Assembly: GCA_029260115.1 (NCBI GenBank)
Contig: JAJDDW010000053.1
Span: 1-41,583, forward strand
Reading direction: 5' to 3'
DNA from: Phycisphaerae bacterium
GTDB taxonomy: Bacteria > Planctomycetota > Phycisphaerae > UBA1845
Length of the DNA: 41,583 nt
Each line of letters opens with the position of its first letter. The stretch's first letter is position 1. Positions 7,607-16,130 of this stretch are shown piece after piece. The translations under genes and the position numbers were made by a program. The notes beneath the pieces were generated by a model, which was not told the origin of the DNA, made no database searches, and saw only the letters and a list, made by a program, of their open reading frames with translations.

Positions 7607-10375
7607 TTATGGCAGACATTCGTCTGGCACATTGTTGGCGTCCATGTCTAGGCTAGTCCCGTTGATAATGTCGCAAAAGTCTGGGATGTTGTTGACGTTG
7701 CAATCGATGTATGGTAGTTCGCACTCGTCAGGCACGTCGTTGAGATCGCAATCATTACTGAACGTACTGGTAATGTCGCATACGTCAGGTAGGCCGTTAC
7801 CGTTGCAATCCAGTGAGCCAGCGACGGTATAGATCGCCCGGGCGGCCGGGTCTGTCAGGAGAATGCGCGCATTGGCCCCGTCAATGGCCATGCCGGAAAG
7901 TTTTTGAAAGGGGGCGCCGCTGACAATTATTTTATTTCCGCTACCGTCTTTGGGGACAGCGACCAAAGCATTCATACCGACTACGGCAAAATCGCCAGTT
8001 AGTTTATTTTGAATGAGGTCATGCGCACCTGGGATTGGTGGAATTGCCAGCCCTATGACGCTTCCGGTAGCTGTGATACGAAATGCCTGACCCACCACAG
8101 CATCTGCTACAATGATGTCGCCAGTAAATACATCCTCGATGACACCAGATGGCTTAGCCAGTGGGAAACCTTGCGCGACTAAATTAAATTGGCCATTCAC
8201 CATACGGAAAATGGTGGGGGGCGGTGAATTTGGTGGCGGGCCTCCTTCATCTGACACGATCACGACATCATTGGCCGAAATAGCGATACCGGAAGGTGCG
8301 AATAGTGGGTTACCTTGGTGGAATACGGTGACGCTGTCACTGGGCGATAATTCCCAAATGGTAGCTGCACCTTTGTCGGCGATAAGGAACGTATCTGTCG
8401 ATTTACGGTAGGCGATCGCAATGATGTTAGTGAATCGACTATCTACGACTTTCAAGCTGCTCAATCCAAATTGGTCCACCCGCCAGATAGTTTTCGCTAA
8501 CGGGTCGACGATAAGAAACTGAGCTGCGATGGGGTCGAACGCGACGTCTGCGGGCGAAATCAACGGCGTGCCGCTGGTCAAGGTGACTATGGTCGGTGGC
8601 ACCATGCATTCGTCGGGATTGCCATCGCTATCACAGTCTTGGCTGAAGCCGCTGGCGATGTCGTCGCTGTCGGGGAGTCCGTTGCTATTGCAATCTCCCA
8701 TGGTGCATTCGTCTGGTTTGCTATTGCCGTTGATGTCGGTGGATGTGCCATCAGCTATATCGCATACGTCTGGAATACCATTCTTGTTGCAATCTGATGC
8801 AATTTTCAATGATATTTCTGTCGCATCTTCGATGCCGTTGGTATTGCAATCGTTCGACTCGCAGCCATCAGGCACGCCGTCGCCGTTGTTGTCTATGCTG
8901 AAAGCGGATTGGATGTCGCATTCATCGGGCTGGCTATTGTTGTTGCAATCTTCGCTGGTTAAATCCCGCAAATCCCTAAAGTCGGGTATACCGTTGCCGT
9001 TACAATCTAAATCGAGACATTCGTCGGGTACGCCATCTCCGTCGACATCGAGTGACGATGTCTCAATGTCGCATTCGTCTGGCATTTGGTTCGCGTTGCA
9101 ATCGTCCGAAATATCATGGGTCAAATCGCATTCGTCGGGGATGAAGTTGTTATTACAGTCGAGCGACGTCCCAGCAATGATGTCCAGACCATCGGCTTTA
9201 TCATTGTTGTTGCAATCGCGCAGCGGTCCATTGGGGTCTTCGATAAAGAAGGCATTGGTGGGGTAGGGATCGGAACTATCGGGTAAGCCGTCTCCGTCTG
9301 TATCTTTTAAGAGGGGGTCAGTACCGAAGAAAAATACTTCCGCAGCATCGAATAGGCCATCGTTGTCGGTGTCGGGCTTATTTGGGTTGGTGCCGAAAAG
9401 TACTTCAAGGGCATCGATTAGCCCGTCGGAGTCGGTGTCTGTAGTGACAGCTTGGATGATGGCGTTAGCCACCGTGCCGTCGACGAAAACTTCTTGAAAA
9501 TCAATGACGCCATCCTCATCGCTGTCTGCGACTAGTGGGTCGGTGTCGAGAATAAAAACTTCGATAGAATCGGGAATGCCGTCGCCGTCGCTGTCTGGGT
9601 CGTCCATGTCAGTGAGGTTGAACGGGGCTTTGCCGAAGTCGCCGGGGCGCGGGTTTGCGATGGGGGCAATGCTGCCGTCTGCGCTACCGTATAGCACACG
9701 AATCGCGGCTATGTCTGCCTGAGTTAACTCCATGAATCCGGCGGCTGCGTAACTCGGGGCCATGACGGCAGATTCTTCGATACTGTGTTCCAAACCCAGT
9801 GCATGACCGAGTTCGTGCAAGACGACGGTGAATAAATCAAACCCGTCTTCGATGGGTGAAAGGGTCCAGGCTTCTGCTGAACATAGATGAATCTCACCGG
9901 CTTGGCTTGTACCGGGGAAAAACGAATGCCCCAGTGTGCCTCCCGCACCGTCAAAGGGGAAGGGGTCGCCGTGGTTTCCCTGGTCGAAGGAGATTTTTAA
10001 GTCTGCATTAGCCGCGATGGTTGCTTTTGAAAACGATAGCGCGGAGGCATCTGACCATAAAGCCAGTGCCCGATCGATGGCATCATTTTGATCGTCTTCG
10101 CTAATGGTGGTTAGCGGCTTAGCTAGTGCCCAGGTCAATGCTGTTTTGGTCCATCGGCTTGTGGGGCGGAAGCAGATGATGTTGGACGACTGCTGGGCTA
10201 ATTCGTCATAGCAAGCAATGGCAAAGGCGCTACAGCCACTCGCGACTGGCATGTCCACTGTGGCAGGCTCGGTAGTTTTCGCCGCGGGTTGGCAACTTGA
10301 TAACAGGCTTAGGCTTAAGCACAACGCAGTGGTTACTAGTGACCTGCAGCGTAATGAATGGTTGCGCTTTATCAT
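7607..10375 (-). CDS. Calcium-repeat lipoprotein with matrixin-type metalloprotease domain
   Basis: About 922 residues from ATG 10375. Residues 1-28 are a lipoprotein signal peptide (basic start, hydrophobic core, LLSSC with C28 as lipid anchor). Residues ~50-230 are a zinc metalloprotease of the matrixin/M10 type: HELGHALGLEH (187-197) gives the three His ligands and catalytic Glu, and VMAP supplies the Met-turn. Thrombospondin type 3 repeats follow (nt ~9246-9617), then 12 DCNxNxxPDxCD repeats, a ~260-residue beta-propeller-like region with recurring 'PSGxxI/VAD' blades, and four more repeats at the C-terminus. These repeats bind calcium in related proteins. An upstream in-frame extension to 10456 would put 27 residues before the signal peptide and is unlikely. 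It probably acts on the cell surface, on protein substrates not known. Confidence 0.85.
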   Translation of the reverse strand: MIKRNHSLRCRSLVTTALCLSLSLLSSCQPAAKTTEPATVDMPVASGCSAFAIACYDELAQQSSNIICFRPTSRWTKTALTWALAKPLTTISEDDQNDAIDRALALWSDASALSFSKATIAANADLKISFDQGNHGDPFPFDGAGGTLGHSFFPGTSQAGEIHLCSAEAWTLSPIEDGFDLFTVVLHELGHALGLEHSIEESAVMAPSYAAAGFMELTQADIAAIRVLYGSADGSIAPIANPRPGDFGKAPFNLTDMDDPDSDGDGIPDSIEVFILDTDPLVADSDEDGVIDFQEVFVDGTVANAIIQAVTTDTDSDGLIDALEVLFGTNPNKPDTDNDGLFDAAEVFFFGTDPLLKDTDGDGLPDSSDPYPTNAFFIEDPNGPLRDCNNNDKADGLDIIAGTSLDCNNNFIPDECDLTHDISDDCNANQMPDECDIETSSLDVDGDGVPDECLDLDCNGNGIPDFRDLRDLTSEDCNNNSQPDECDIQSAFSIDNNGDGVPDGCESNDCNTNGIEDATEISLKIASDCNKNGIPDVCDIADGTSTDINGNSKPDECTMGDCNSNGLPDSDDIASGFSQDCDSDGNPDECMVPPTIVTLTSGTPLISPADVAFDPIAAQFLIVDPLAKTIWRVDQFGLSSLKVVDSRFTNIIAIAYRKSTDTFLIADKGAATIWELSPSDSVTVFHQGNPLFAPSGIAISANDVVIVSDEGGPPPNSPPPTIFRMVNGQFNLVAQGFPLAKPSGVIEDVFTGDIIVADAVVGQAFRITATGSVIGLAIPPIPGAHDLIQNKLTGDFAVVGMNALVAVPKDGSGNKIIVSGAPFQKLSGMAIDGANARILLTDPAARAIYTVAGSLDCNGNGLPDVCDITSTFSNDCDLNDVPDECELPYIDCNVNNIPDFCDIINGTSLDMDANNVPDECLP
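7610..7812 (-). repeat. DCNxNxxPDxCD repeat array, C-terminal block (4 units)
   Basis: Four tandem copies of an Asp/Asn/Cys-rich ~13-residue unit, spaced ~16-20 residues apart, inside the metalloprotease gene. Examples are DCNGNGLPDVCDI and DCNVNNIPDFCDI. They form the extreme C-terminus of the protein. Confidence 0.8.
8599..9219 (-). repeat. DCNxNxxPDxCD repeat array, central block (12 units)
   Basis: Twelve tandem units of the same calcium-binding-type motif inside the metalloprotease gene. Units alternate between Cys-containing DCNNN forms and DxDGDGVPDEC forms. The DNA repeats only loosely, with recurring TTGCAATC and TCGTC words, because the amino acids are conserved rather than the bases. 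Confidence 0.8.
9246..9617 (-). repeat. Thrombospondin type 3 calcium repeats
   Basis: Tandem DxDxDGxxD units (DSDGDGIPDSIEV, DSDEDGVIDFQEV, DTDSDGLIDALEV, DTDNDGLFDAAEV, DTDGDGLPD) located between the protease domain and the DCN repeats. The units bind calcium in known thrombospondin-type proteins. Confidence 0.8.
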
Positions 10376-10746
10376 AGGGGAATAGCTAATCCTGTCCGTC
10401 ATATGAACAGTCACTTTCGTTCGCCGGAGTTTGCTGCGTATAAGAAAGCACCACATTGTCCGATAATGGATGCCGCATCAGAAGCATCGTGACATATTCC
10501 TAGACAAGTTCCTTGTACTTTCATCGGATGCTAAGACTAGCTACATGGTTAGACTTTGCGACTTACGATGGTGCGATAACACGGTCTTTAACGCAGTTAT
10601 GAGGGAGAAGGGGCTATAAAAAGCGGGCGTCCGGCAATTGATTGCGCCGGACGCCCGTAGGGGCTTAGAGTTATTATCGTCGTTATAGGAGTGCCATCTT
10701 ACACGGGTAAGCAGCAGGTCACCCATGCCACCCAAGTGCAGTTAGT
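10376..10746. other. Intergenic region between PQQ lipoprotein and metalloprotease genes
   Basis: This stretch holds the upstream region of the minus-strand metalloprotease gene and the downstream region of the PQQ gene. The only clear element is the terminator hairpin at 10616-10657. A 64-codon minus-strand frame across the hairpin is not credible as a gene. Confidence 0.6.
10616..10657 (-). terminator. Strong intrinsic terminator of the PQQ lipoprotein gene
   Basis: A perfect 12-bp stem, CGGGCGTCCGGC (10624-10635) with GCCGGACGCCCG (10646-10657) and a 10-nt loop. On the minus strand it is followed by a run of five T. It lies ~90 nt beyond the stop of the PQQ-propeller gene. Confidence 0.87.
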
Positions 10747-12003
10747 CTAGCTTAGGTCCAGGGCCATGATGGTTTCGCGGTCTCGAATGTAGAGCTTGGT
10801 GCCAACCAACGTTGGCGTCGCCCATGCGTAGGGCTTGAGCAATTTTACTTTCGAGTGAATTTCAATGTTCTCAGGCGTTGCTGTTGCAATGGCTAACATG
10901 CCGTCTTCGTCCAGGATGATAAGTTTACCGTCTGCGTAAAGGCAGTTGGCTTTTTTGAATCCGCGTTCACGCCACGCGACTTTTCCGGTTTTGACATTGA
11001 TACCAGCCAATAGCGCTGTAGAGCTGCCGCTTGAGCCGTACACATAATCGCCGATGCGGACGAAACTGCCGTGTTGTACACGCATTTTGCGGGAATACCA
11101 TAGCTCTTTTGCCTGATATTCACCGTCTTTTTTAGTGATTTGAATGGCTCGACTGCCGTCGCCGTATTCTGCGGAGGTAAACAAAATGCCGTCGTCGCCC
11201 CAGACGGGCGTGCTCATGATTGCCCCGGCAGAATCTGGCAATTCGACTTGCCATTTTAGTTCGCCGGACTGTGGGTTTAATCCGCATCGCTTGTTACCCA
11301 TAGCGATAATGAGCTGTGTTTCGCCTTCTAGGTCAATTAGAATCGGAGATGGGTAATCTGAATTAAAGTCTTGACTCTCCCAGGCTACGCTGCCGTCGTT
11401 TTGGTCGAAAGCGACAACCCCATGACCCTCGCCGCCGACGGGTAGGATGACGAGGTTTTCGTAGGCGATGGGGCTAGCGCCGTATCCGTGCCCCGGAACT
11501 TTTAATGAATACTTTTTAACCAAATCTTGCGTCCATAGGATTTTACCGCTGGATTTATCTAAACAGTTGAGTCTAGCTGAAGCGCCGATGGTGTATAGCC
11601 TATTGCCAACGATGAGGGGGGTCGAACGCGGGCAAGAGCCAAACGCGACGCTTTGTCCGTCGACTGGTGGTGCGACGTCTGGCGTTTCCCAGATAGTATC
11701 GCCGGTTTTTTCGTCGAGTGCCACGATGACGTCGTTATCTTCGTTGCGGTACATGGTGTACAGTCGGCCACTATCAGCCAGGATGGTTGAATAGCCGTCG
11801 CCTAGTTTGCGGCTCCAAACTTGTTTAGGGCCTGCTGCGGGCCAGGTGGTCGCTAGCCCGGTGCTATGAGAGATAAAGTTTCTGTCTTGGCCTCCCCACT
11901 GTCCCCATTCCGGCGCGGAGCTTGATGCGCACGCGGGCAGCATCATGCTGACAGTTAAGATAGCTGCCCCGATGTATAGTTGTTTGGCGACATTACTTTT
12001 CAT
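10747..12003 (-). CDS. PQQ-binding-like beta-propeller lipoprotein
   Basis: A 418-residue exported protein. The signal peptide ends in a lipobox, MLPAC (C25 is the predicted lipidated Cys). The mature part opens with WGQWGGQDRNFIS, followed by repeated blades with the LDxxTGxxxW signature (ALDEKTGDTIWE, CLDKSSGKILWTQ, NVKTGKVAWRE). This is the eight-bladed PQQ-like propeller fold common in planctomycete envelope proteins. There is no cytochrome c domain and no clear catalytic motif, so a PQQ dehydrogenase activity is not supported; a scaffold or BamB-like role is as likely. AGAGGAT upstream of ATG 12003 is a good SD. A strong terminator follows it. A second, unlinked propeller gene lies at 32521-34020. 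Confidence 0.85.
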   Translation of the reverse strand: MKSNVAKQLYIGAAILTVSMMLPACASSSAPEWGQWGGQDRNFISHSTGLATTWPAAGPKQVWSRKLGDGYSTILADSGRLYTMYRNEDNDVIVALDEKTGDTIWETPDVAPPVDGQSVAFGSCPRSTPLIVGNRLYTIGASARLNCLDKSSGKILWTQDLVKKYSLKVPGHGYGASPIAYENLVILPVGGEGHGVVAFDQNDGSVAWESQDFNSDYPSPILIDLEGETQLIIAMGNKRCGLNPQSGELKWQVELPDSAGAIMSTPVWGDDGILFTSAEYGDGSRAIQITKKDGEYQAKELWYSRKMRVQHGSFVRIGDYVYGSSGSSTALLAGINVKTGKVAWRERGFKKANCLYADGKLIILDEDGMLAIATATPENIEIHSKVKLLKPYAWATPTLVGTKLYIRDRETIMALDLS

Positions 12004-12449
12004 GTGACATCCTCTTTGAGTTAAGTTTGTTACTGGTTACAAAATTTTTAATAACTGCGACAGGATAGACAAAAATAACCATCCTATAGCCCATGGCCCT
12101 ATATAAGGCTGCCTGTTGCCATTTTGTCCTCGAGACGACGGCGCTGTCAACGGGCCGCGAATCAGGGGCTAGCTGGTCGAGCACCGATTGATGGGTCGTT
12201 GGCGAGAGTTTATCTTGGCCTTGTAATGATATTTGAGGGTTTCGTGCGCTTTTTCGTAAATCTGTACCCGTAAGGTAACGACAAACTAATACAAAAGAAT
12301 TGCGTTATTTTGACTGCCCGTTAGGGTATTCGCGCGGATAGCCTGCGATGATAGCGGGAAGCTATTTTGCATAGATGAGGATGAGCGGGTACGCGGGGCA
12401 TTTGTCCCGATGTGCTTGTCAAACACAATACGGAGTTGATGGGATTCTT
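12004..12449. other. Divergent intergenic region
   Basis: 446 nt between the PQQ lipoprotein gene (minus) and the sulfotransferase gene (plus); it must hold both promoters. I see TTGACT at 12310 and AT-rich stretches near 12040, but no pair of boxes with acceptable spacing. No gene or RNA is recognised. Confidence 0.5.
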
Positions 12450-13034
12450 ATGACAACTGATCGAAGCCAATTTCTAACCATCGTTTCAGGCCTGCCACGC
12501 TCTGGTACATCTATGATGATGCAAATGCTGGATAAAGGTGGCATCGAAGCGCTGACTGACAATATTCGCGTGGCTGATGACGACAATCCCAAGGGCTATT
12601 ACGAATTTGAGCCTGTCAAAAAGACCAAAGAAGATGCCTCTTGGCTAGCAGACTCACCTGGAAAAGTTGTGAAGATGGTGCATGTGCTGCTGCTGGACCT
12701 TCCCGACGATCACGAATATCGCGTGGTGATGATGCGGCGGCATATGGACGAAATTGTGAAGTCGCAAAACATCATGCTAGACCGCAACCAAAAAGGTGGC
12801 GGCGATATGGACCCGGAAATTATTAAGAAAGTGTTCACCCAGCAGCTCGATAAGGTGTATCAGTGGGTCGAGTCTCATCCCAATTTTCAGATGCTCGAAG
12901 TGTGGTATAACGAAATGCTCAAAGAGCCTGGTCCGATCGTAGAAAAAATCGATGCGTTCCTTTGTGGCGGTTTAGACCGTGAGGCTATGGGGGCCGTGGT
13001 GGATCCCACGCTCTATCGAAACCGAGCTTCGTAA
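12450..13034 (+). CDS. Sulfotransferase-family protein
   Basis: A 194-residue protein of the P-loop sulfotransferase family. The 5'-phosphosulfate loop is VSGLPRSGTSMMM (residues 12-24), where PAPS binds. The segment VVMMRRHMDEIVKSQ (~95-110) matches the place of the 3'-phosphate-binding Arg and Ser. It is short for the family (usually 250 or more), lacking most of the acceptor-binding region, like other small bacterial relatives. An in-frame ATG at 12375 would add 25 residues with no domain content; ATG 12450 places the P-loop at the normal distance from the N-terminus. The gene stands between a divergent lipoprotein gene and a convergent thioesterase gene. The acceptor is unknown; activity as a true sulfotransferase is not certain. 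Confidence 0.75.
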   Translation: MTTDRSQFLTIVSGLPRSGTSMMMQMLDKGGIEALTDNIRVADDDNPKGYYEFEPVKKTKEDASWLADSPGKVVKMVHVLLLDLPDDHEYRVVMMRRHMDEIVKSQNIMLDRNQKGGGDMDPEIIKKVFTQQLDKVYQWVESHPNFQMLEVWYNEMLKEPGPIVEKIDAFLCGGLDREAMGAVVDPTLYRNRAS

Positions 13035-13113
13035 ACGATTGACGCATGATCCAGTATGCGCGTTGTGACTGTTCTTTGTGGGAAGCATGCATCTATTGCC
13101 TAAGCGTAGCCGT

Positions 13114-13515
13114 TTATGCTGGGGGTTCTGCGATGATGGGCGTTGGTTTTCCCGAGCTGTTTACAGCTACGAATACAACTTCCCCTTCCGTAACTTTGAC
13201 GCTGCAGTCTGGGATTTTGCGGCGGCGGGCGCATACGCGCACGGCTATCGTCATGGACGTTCGGCCTATGCGCGTGGTGCTGGCGTAAAGGCTGAGCAAG
13301 TCACCGACGTAAACGGGTTCGTGGAATTCGATTTGATTGAAAGAGATAGTGACGTATTGATGGTGGGCCTGGCGCATGGCCTCGACGTAAGCTGCCTGGT
13401 CAATGAGTGACAAGATCACGCCACCGAATATCGTACCGTCGGCGTTGGTATCGCGGGGCATCATGATGATGCGAATCGCTGGTTCGTTAGATGGCGGTCG
13501 GGGTGTTGTTGGCAT
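13114..13515 (-). CDS. Acyl-CoA thioesterase, hotdog fold (YciA-like)
   Basis: A 133-residue single hotdog-fold thioesterase that would hydrolyse acyl-CoA to free acid and CoA in the cytoplasm. Visible motifs: MPRDTNADGTIFGGVIL (D22, N24, GG at 31-32) followed by LIDQAA (D39), the standard helix motif and catalytic Asp of the YciA/ACOT group; VYVGDLLSLYA and RIGRTSMTIAVRV are the later strands. Length fits the family. AAGGAG sits 10 nt upstream of ATG 13515. The gene converges with the sulfotransferase gene, 80 nt apart, and is 41 nt downstream of the DPM1-like glycosyltransferase on the same strand, so the two may be co-transcribed. The chain-length preference cannot be read from sequence. 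Confidence 0.85.
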   Translation of the reverse strand: MPTTPRPPSNEPAIRIIMMPRDTNADGTIFGGVILSLIDQAAYVEAMRQAHHQYVTISFNQIEFHEPVYVGDLLSLYASTTRIGRTSMTIAVRVCARRRKIPDCSVKVTEGEVVFVAVNSSGKPTPIIAEPPA

Positions 13516-13556
13516 CGATTATTTTCTCCTTCGTTTAGTCAAAGACTACGGCTATG

Positions 13557-14354
13557 TTAGGACGCCCGCCATAACGGTTTCGATATAATGATCATCGCCC
13601 CTGCGATTGTAATTAGTAGCATCGCGGAAGTGAGTCGATAGGCCCGGGGAAATCGAAACTTGAATAGGCCAAGTAGGTGCCTGGCGTATTGAATTTGCTG
13701 TGACACATTGAGTTTGCTTTCGCCCGCCCGGCGGGTGGCGAAACGAATGGGTATTTCAATGGGTCTGGTACACCGGCCTTTGACATATAATTCCAGCGCG
13801 ATCTTGTAGCCCAGCGGGTTAAGATGGGCTGCCTCTTCCCACGTCTTACGTTTAATCGCGAAAAATCCGGACATGGGGTCTGCCAGCGGGGCGAGGGGGT
13901 TAGCCAACAGGGTGGCCACCCGCGAGGTGAGCCGTCGATACCAGGGCCAGCTTTCTTCGATACCGCCTCCTTGGGCATATCTGGAGCCTAGGGCGAAATC
14001 GCATTGGTCGTCGTCCAACGCTTGTAATAGTGCTGGAATCATTTCCGGGGGATGTTGCAGGTCCGCGTCTAGCACCACAAATTTTTCTCCCACCGCATGG
14101 CTAAACCCGGTGAGCACGGCCGTGGCTAGGCCTCGTTTTCCTTTACGAATGACAAGTTTAACTGGGTAACGATCGACGAATTTCTCGATCACCTCTTCGG
14201 TGCCGTCATTGGAGTTATCGTCGACAATAATTAGCTCGGCCTGGATGGCTGCGGCTTGGGTCGCTTGAAAGCAGCGTTCGATGAGCGATTCAAGGTTCGC
14301 TGCCTCGCGGAATGTGGGCACAATGATAGACGCAGCTGGTGCGGGTTCGAACAT
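13557..14354 (-). CDS. GT2 glycosyltransferase, dolichol/polyprenol-phosphate mannosyltransferase-like
   Basis: A 265-residue GT-A enzyme. IIVPTFREAANL opens the fold, LIIVDDNSNDGT gives the nucleotide-binding DD (45-46) and VVLDADLQHPPE holds the DAD metal motif (96-98) with the QHPP signature of DPM1-type polyprenyl-phosphate sugar transferases. A C-terminal hydrophobic segment (~241-258) anchors it in the membrane. These enzymes load mannose or a related sugar from a nucleotide donor onto polyprenyl phosphate on the cytoplasmic side. A GT-C transferase that would use such a lipid-linked donor lies at 17253-18608, which makes a joint pathway plausible. No convincing SD precedes ATG 14354. 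It diverges from the mlaE-type operon. Confidence 0.85.
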   Translation of the reverse strand: MFEPAPAASIIVPTFREAANLESLIERCFQATQAAAIQAELIIVDDNSNDGTEEVIEKFVDRYPVKLVIRKGKRGLATAVLTGFSHAVGEKFVVLDADLQHPPEMIPALLQALDDDQCDFALGSRYAQGGGIEESWPWYRRLTSRVATLLANPLAPLADPMSGFFAIKRKTWEEAAHLNPLGYKIALELYVKGRCTRPIEIPIRFATRRAGESKLNVSQQIQYARHLLGLFKFRFPRAYRLTSAMLLITIAGAMIIISKPLWRAS

Positions 14355-14491
14355 GGTTTATATGATACGGGTAGTTCGTGTGCTCGACAACGATGGTGGC
14401 TAGGTTTGACATGTGTCGAGAGCGCGGGAAGATGTACATATACGGTATCAGTTCCAGTATGTCGCTGACGACGGTAAGGCTGCGGTGACGG

Positions 14492-15310
14492 ATGTTAAAT
14501 GTATTTTCTGCCATCGGTGCTCGAATCACTTTGTCTATTGGCGCCTTTGGGCAAGGGGCGGTGTTTTGCTGGCAAATGTTGCGATGGCTCATACCCGGGC
14601 TGTTGCAACGGCGCACCTGGGCGCGGACCATGCCGTTGTTTTTTGAAATTGGCAACCGCACACTTCCTGTTATTTTAATAACTGGCACGTTCGTAGGATT
14701 AGTGTTAGCTATCCAAAGCTTTGACCAACTTAGCGCGGCGGGCTTTGAGAACCATATGGGTATCCTGGTGACCGTGACGCTCGTTCAGGAGCTTGGGCCT
14801 GTCCTGGCGGGGGTCATGTTGGCTGGACGAGTGGGGGGGGCGCTGACAGCAGAACTGGGCACGATGCGGGTGACTGAGCAAATCAGCGCTTTGTCTGTCA
14901 TGGGCACGGACCCTATTCGTCAGTTGGTTGTTCCGAGATTTTTGGCCTGTCTATTGTTCGCACCGCTATTGACGTTTTTCTGTGACGTAGCAGGGTCGCT
15001 GGCCGGTTGGTTTGTCGCTGTCATGTTGAAAGACATCCCGTCTGGTCCATACTGGTATCACATTAAGTCGGCTGTTGAAAGTTGGGATGTGATGGTCGGA
15101 TTCACAAAGAGTCTGGTATTTGGCGGGGCGATCGCCGTGATTGCCTGCTACAAAGGGTTTCATTGTCGCACTGGCGCGGAAGGCGTTGGCAAGGCATGTA
15201 CGGAATCGTTCGTCATTAGTTTTATAACTATTTTAGTTACCGATTTTTTCATCGGTACGTTCCTGTCCGGTTTATATCGTGGGCTGTACGGGTTTAAGTC
15301 ACTCATTTAG
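14492..15310 (+). CDS. mlaE: MlaE-type ABC lipid transporter permease
   Basis: A 272-residue inner-membrane permease of the MlaE/YrbE family. The most conserved segment is LAGRVGGALTAELGTMRVTE with SALSVMGTDP after it, the family signature that contacts the ATPase. Five to six hydrophobic segments are visible. In complex with an MCE protein and an ATPase it moves phospholipids between inner and outer membranes. It is first of a three-gene set: the ATPase starts 22 nt downstream, followed by the MCE protein. No MlaB (STAS) or MlaC (periplasmic carrier) gene is nearby. The start at ATG 14492 is taken from the frame; a GGTGA just before it is a modest SD. Confidence 0.92.
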   Translation: MLNVFSAIGARITLSIGAFGQGAVFCWQMLRWLIPGLLQRRTWARTMPLFFEIGNRTLPVILITGTFVGLVLAIQSFDQLSAAGFENHMGILVTVTLVQELGPVLAGVMLAGRVGGALTAELGTMRVTEQISALSVMGTDPIRQLVVPRFLACLLFAPLLTFFCDVAGSLAGWFVAVMLKDIPSGPYWYHIKSAVESWDVMVGFTKSLVFGGAIAVIACYKGFHCRTGAEGVGKACTESFVISFITILVTDFFIGTFLSGLYRGLYGFKSLI

Positions 15311-15332
15311 GTCATGGCCTGTTGCGTTTACT

Positions 15333-16130
15333 ATGATTCAATCGACTGCCAATCATGATCCGCTCATTAGGATGGTGGATGTTCATAAACGTTTTGGCGC
15401 GGTGGTCGTGTTGGACGGGATCAATCTCGAACTCAATACGGGCGAGACGACGGTGATGATTGGTGAGTCCGGGTCGGGCAAGAGTGTAATACTCAAACAT
15501 ATTGTGCGACTTCTCAAGCCAGATCGTGGGCAGGTATACTATCGTGATCAGCGTATTGACGATCTTCCCGAGCGCAATTTGGTCCCGATTCGCCGTCGAT
15601 TTGGTTTCTTGTTTCAGCACAGCGCACTGTTTGATTCGATGACCGTAGCTGACAACATTGCCTTCCCGATCGTGGAGCATAGCGAAAAGAATCAATCCGA
15701 GATCGAGGCCACCGTGGCTGAGAAATTGGCTATGGTGGGTATGAGTGGTTTTCAGGATCGCTGGCCTGCGGAATTGTCGGGCGGTCAGAAAAAGCGGGTC
15801 GCCTTGGCACGGGCCATTGCGGTTGATCCGGAGCTTATTTTATATGACGAACCCACGACGGGTTTGGATCCGCCTCGATCGGATGAAATTAACGAGCTGA
15901 TCGTGAAATTAAAACGCGAGTTAGGTGTTACCAGTATTGTCGTGACGCATGATATGGCCAGTGTTCGAAAAATCGCGGATCGGATTGTCATGATATATAA
16001 AGGGAAATTCATTTTTGATGGTACGCCCGAAGCCGTGATGATTACGGACGATTCGCGAGTACGTCGTTTTGTTGAGGGTCGATGTTCCGATGAAGTGCTA
16101 GAGACATTGCACGGGAAGCACAAAACATGA
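15333..16130 (+). CDS. mlaF: MlaF-type ABC lipid transporter ATPase
   Basis: A 265-residue ABC ATPase. Walker A GESGSGKS (44-51), Q-loop Q95, signature LSGGQ (148-152), Walker B LILYDEP (D172, E173) and H-loop H206 are all present, so it should hydrolyse ATP. The order with a MlaE permease upstream and an MCE protein downstream identifies the MlaF role. I start it at ATG 15333, 22 nt after mlaE; an earlier in-frame ATG (15279) lies inside mlaE and would add 18 residues unlike the family. It overlaps the next gene by 4 nt (ATGA), typical of translational coupling. Confidence 0.93.
   Translation: MIQSTANHDPLIRMVDVHKRFGAVVVLDGINLELNTGETTVMIGESGSGKSVILKHIVRLLKPDRGQVYYRDQRIDDLPERNLVPIRRRFGFLFQHSALFDSMTVADNIAFPIVEHSEKNQSEIEATVAEKLAMVGMSGFQDRWPAELSGGQKKRVALARAIAVDPELILYDEPTTGLDPPRSDEINELIVKLKRELGVTSIVVTHDMASVRKIADRIVMIYKGKFIFDGTPEAVMITDDSRVRRFVEGRCSDEVLETLHGKHKT

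Noticed and set aside
8599..9219. Regularly spaced TTGCAATC/TCGTC words look like a CRISPR array.
   Set aside because: They are codons of a protein repeat in a long open minus-strand frame; the bases between are not unique spacers.
8529..9266. A 245-codon plus-strand open frame opposite the metalloprotease repeats.
   Set aside because: It is an antisense shadow of the DCNxNxxPDxCD repeats; repetitive Ser/Leu composition and no SD.
10541..10735. A 64-codon minus-strand frame over the terminator.
   Set aside because: It runs through a perfect terminator hairpin with no SD; chance frame.
14405..14440. TTGACA at ~14406 as the -35 of the mlaE operon promoter.
   Set aside because: No acceptable -10 at 16-18 nt; AAGATG is too far from TATAAT.
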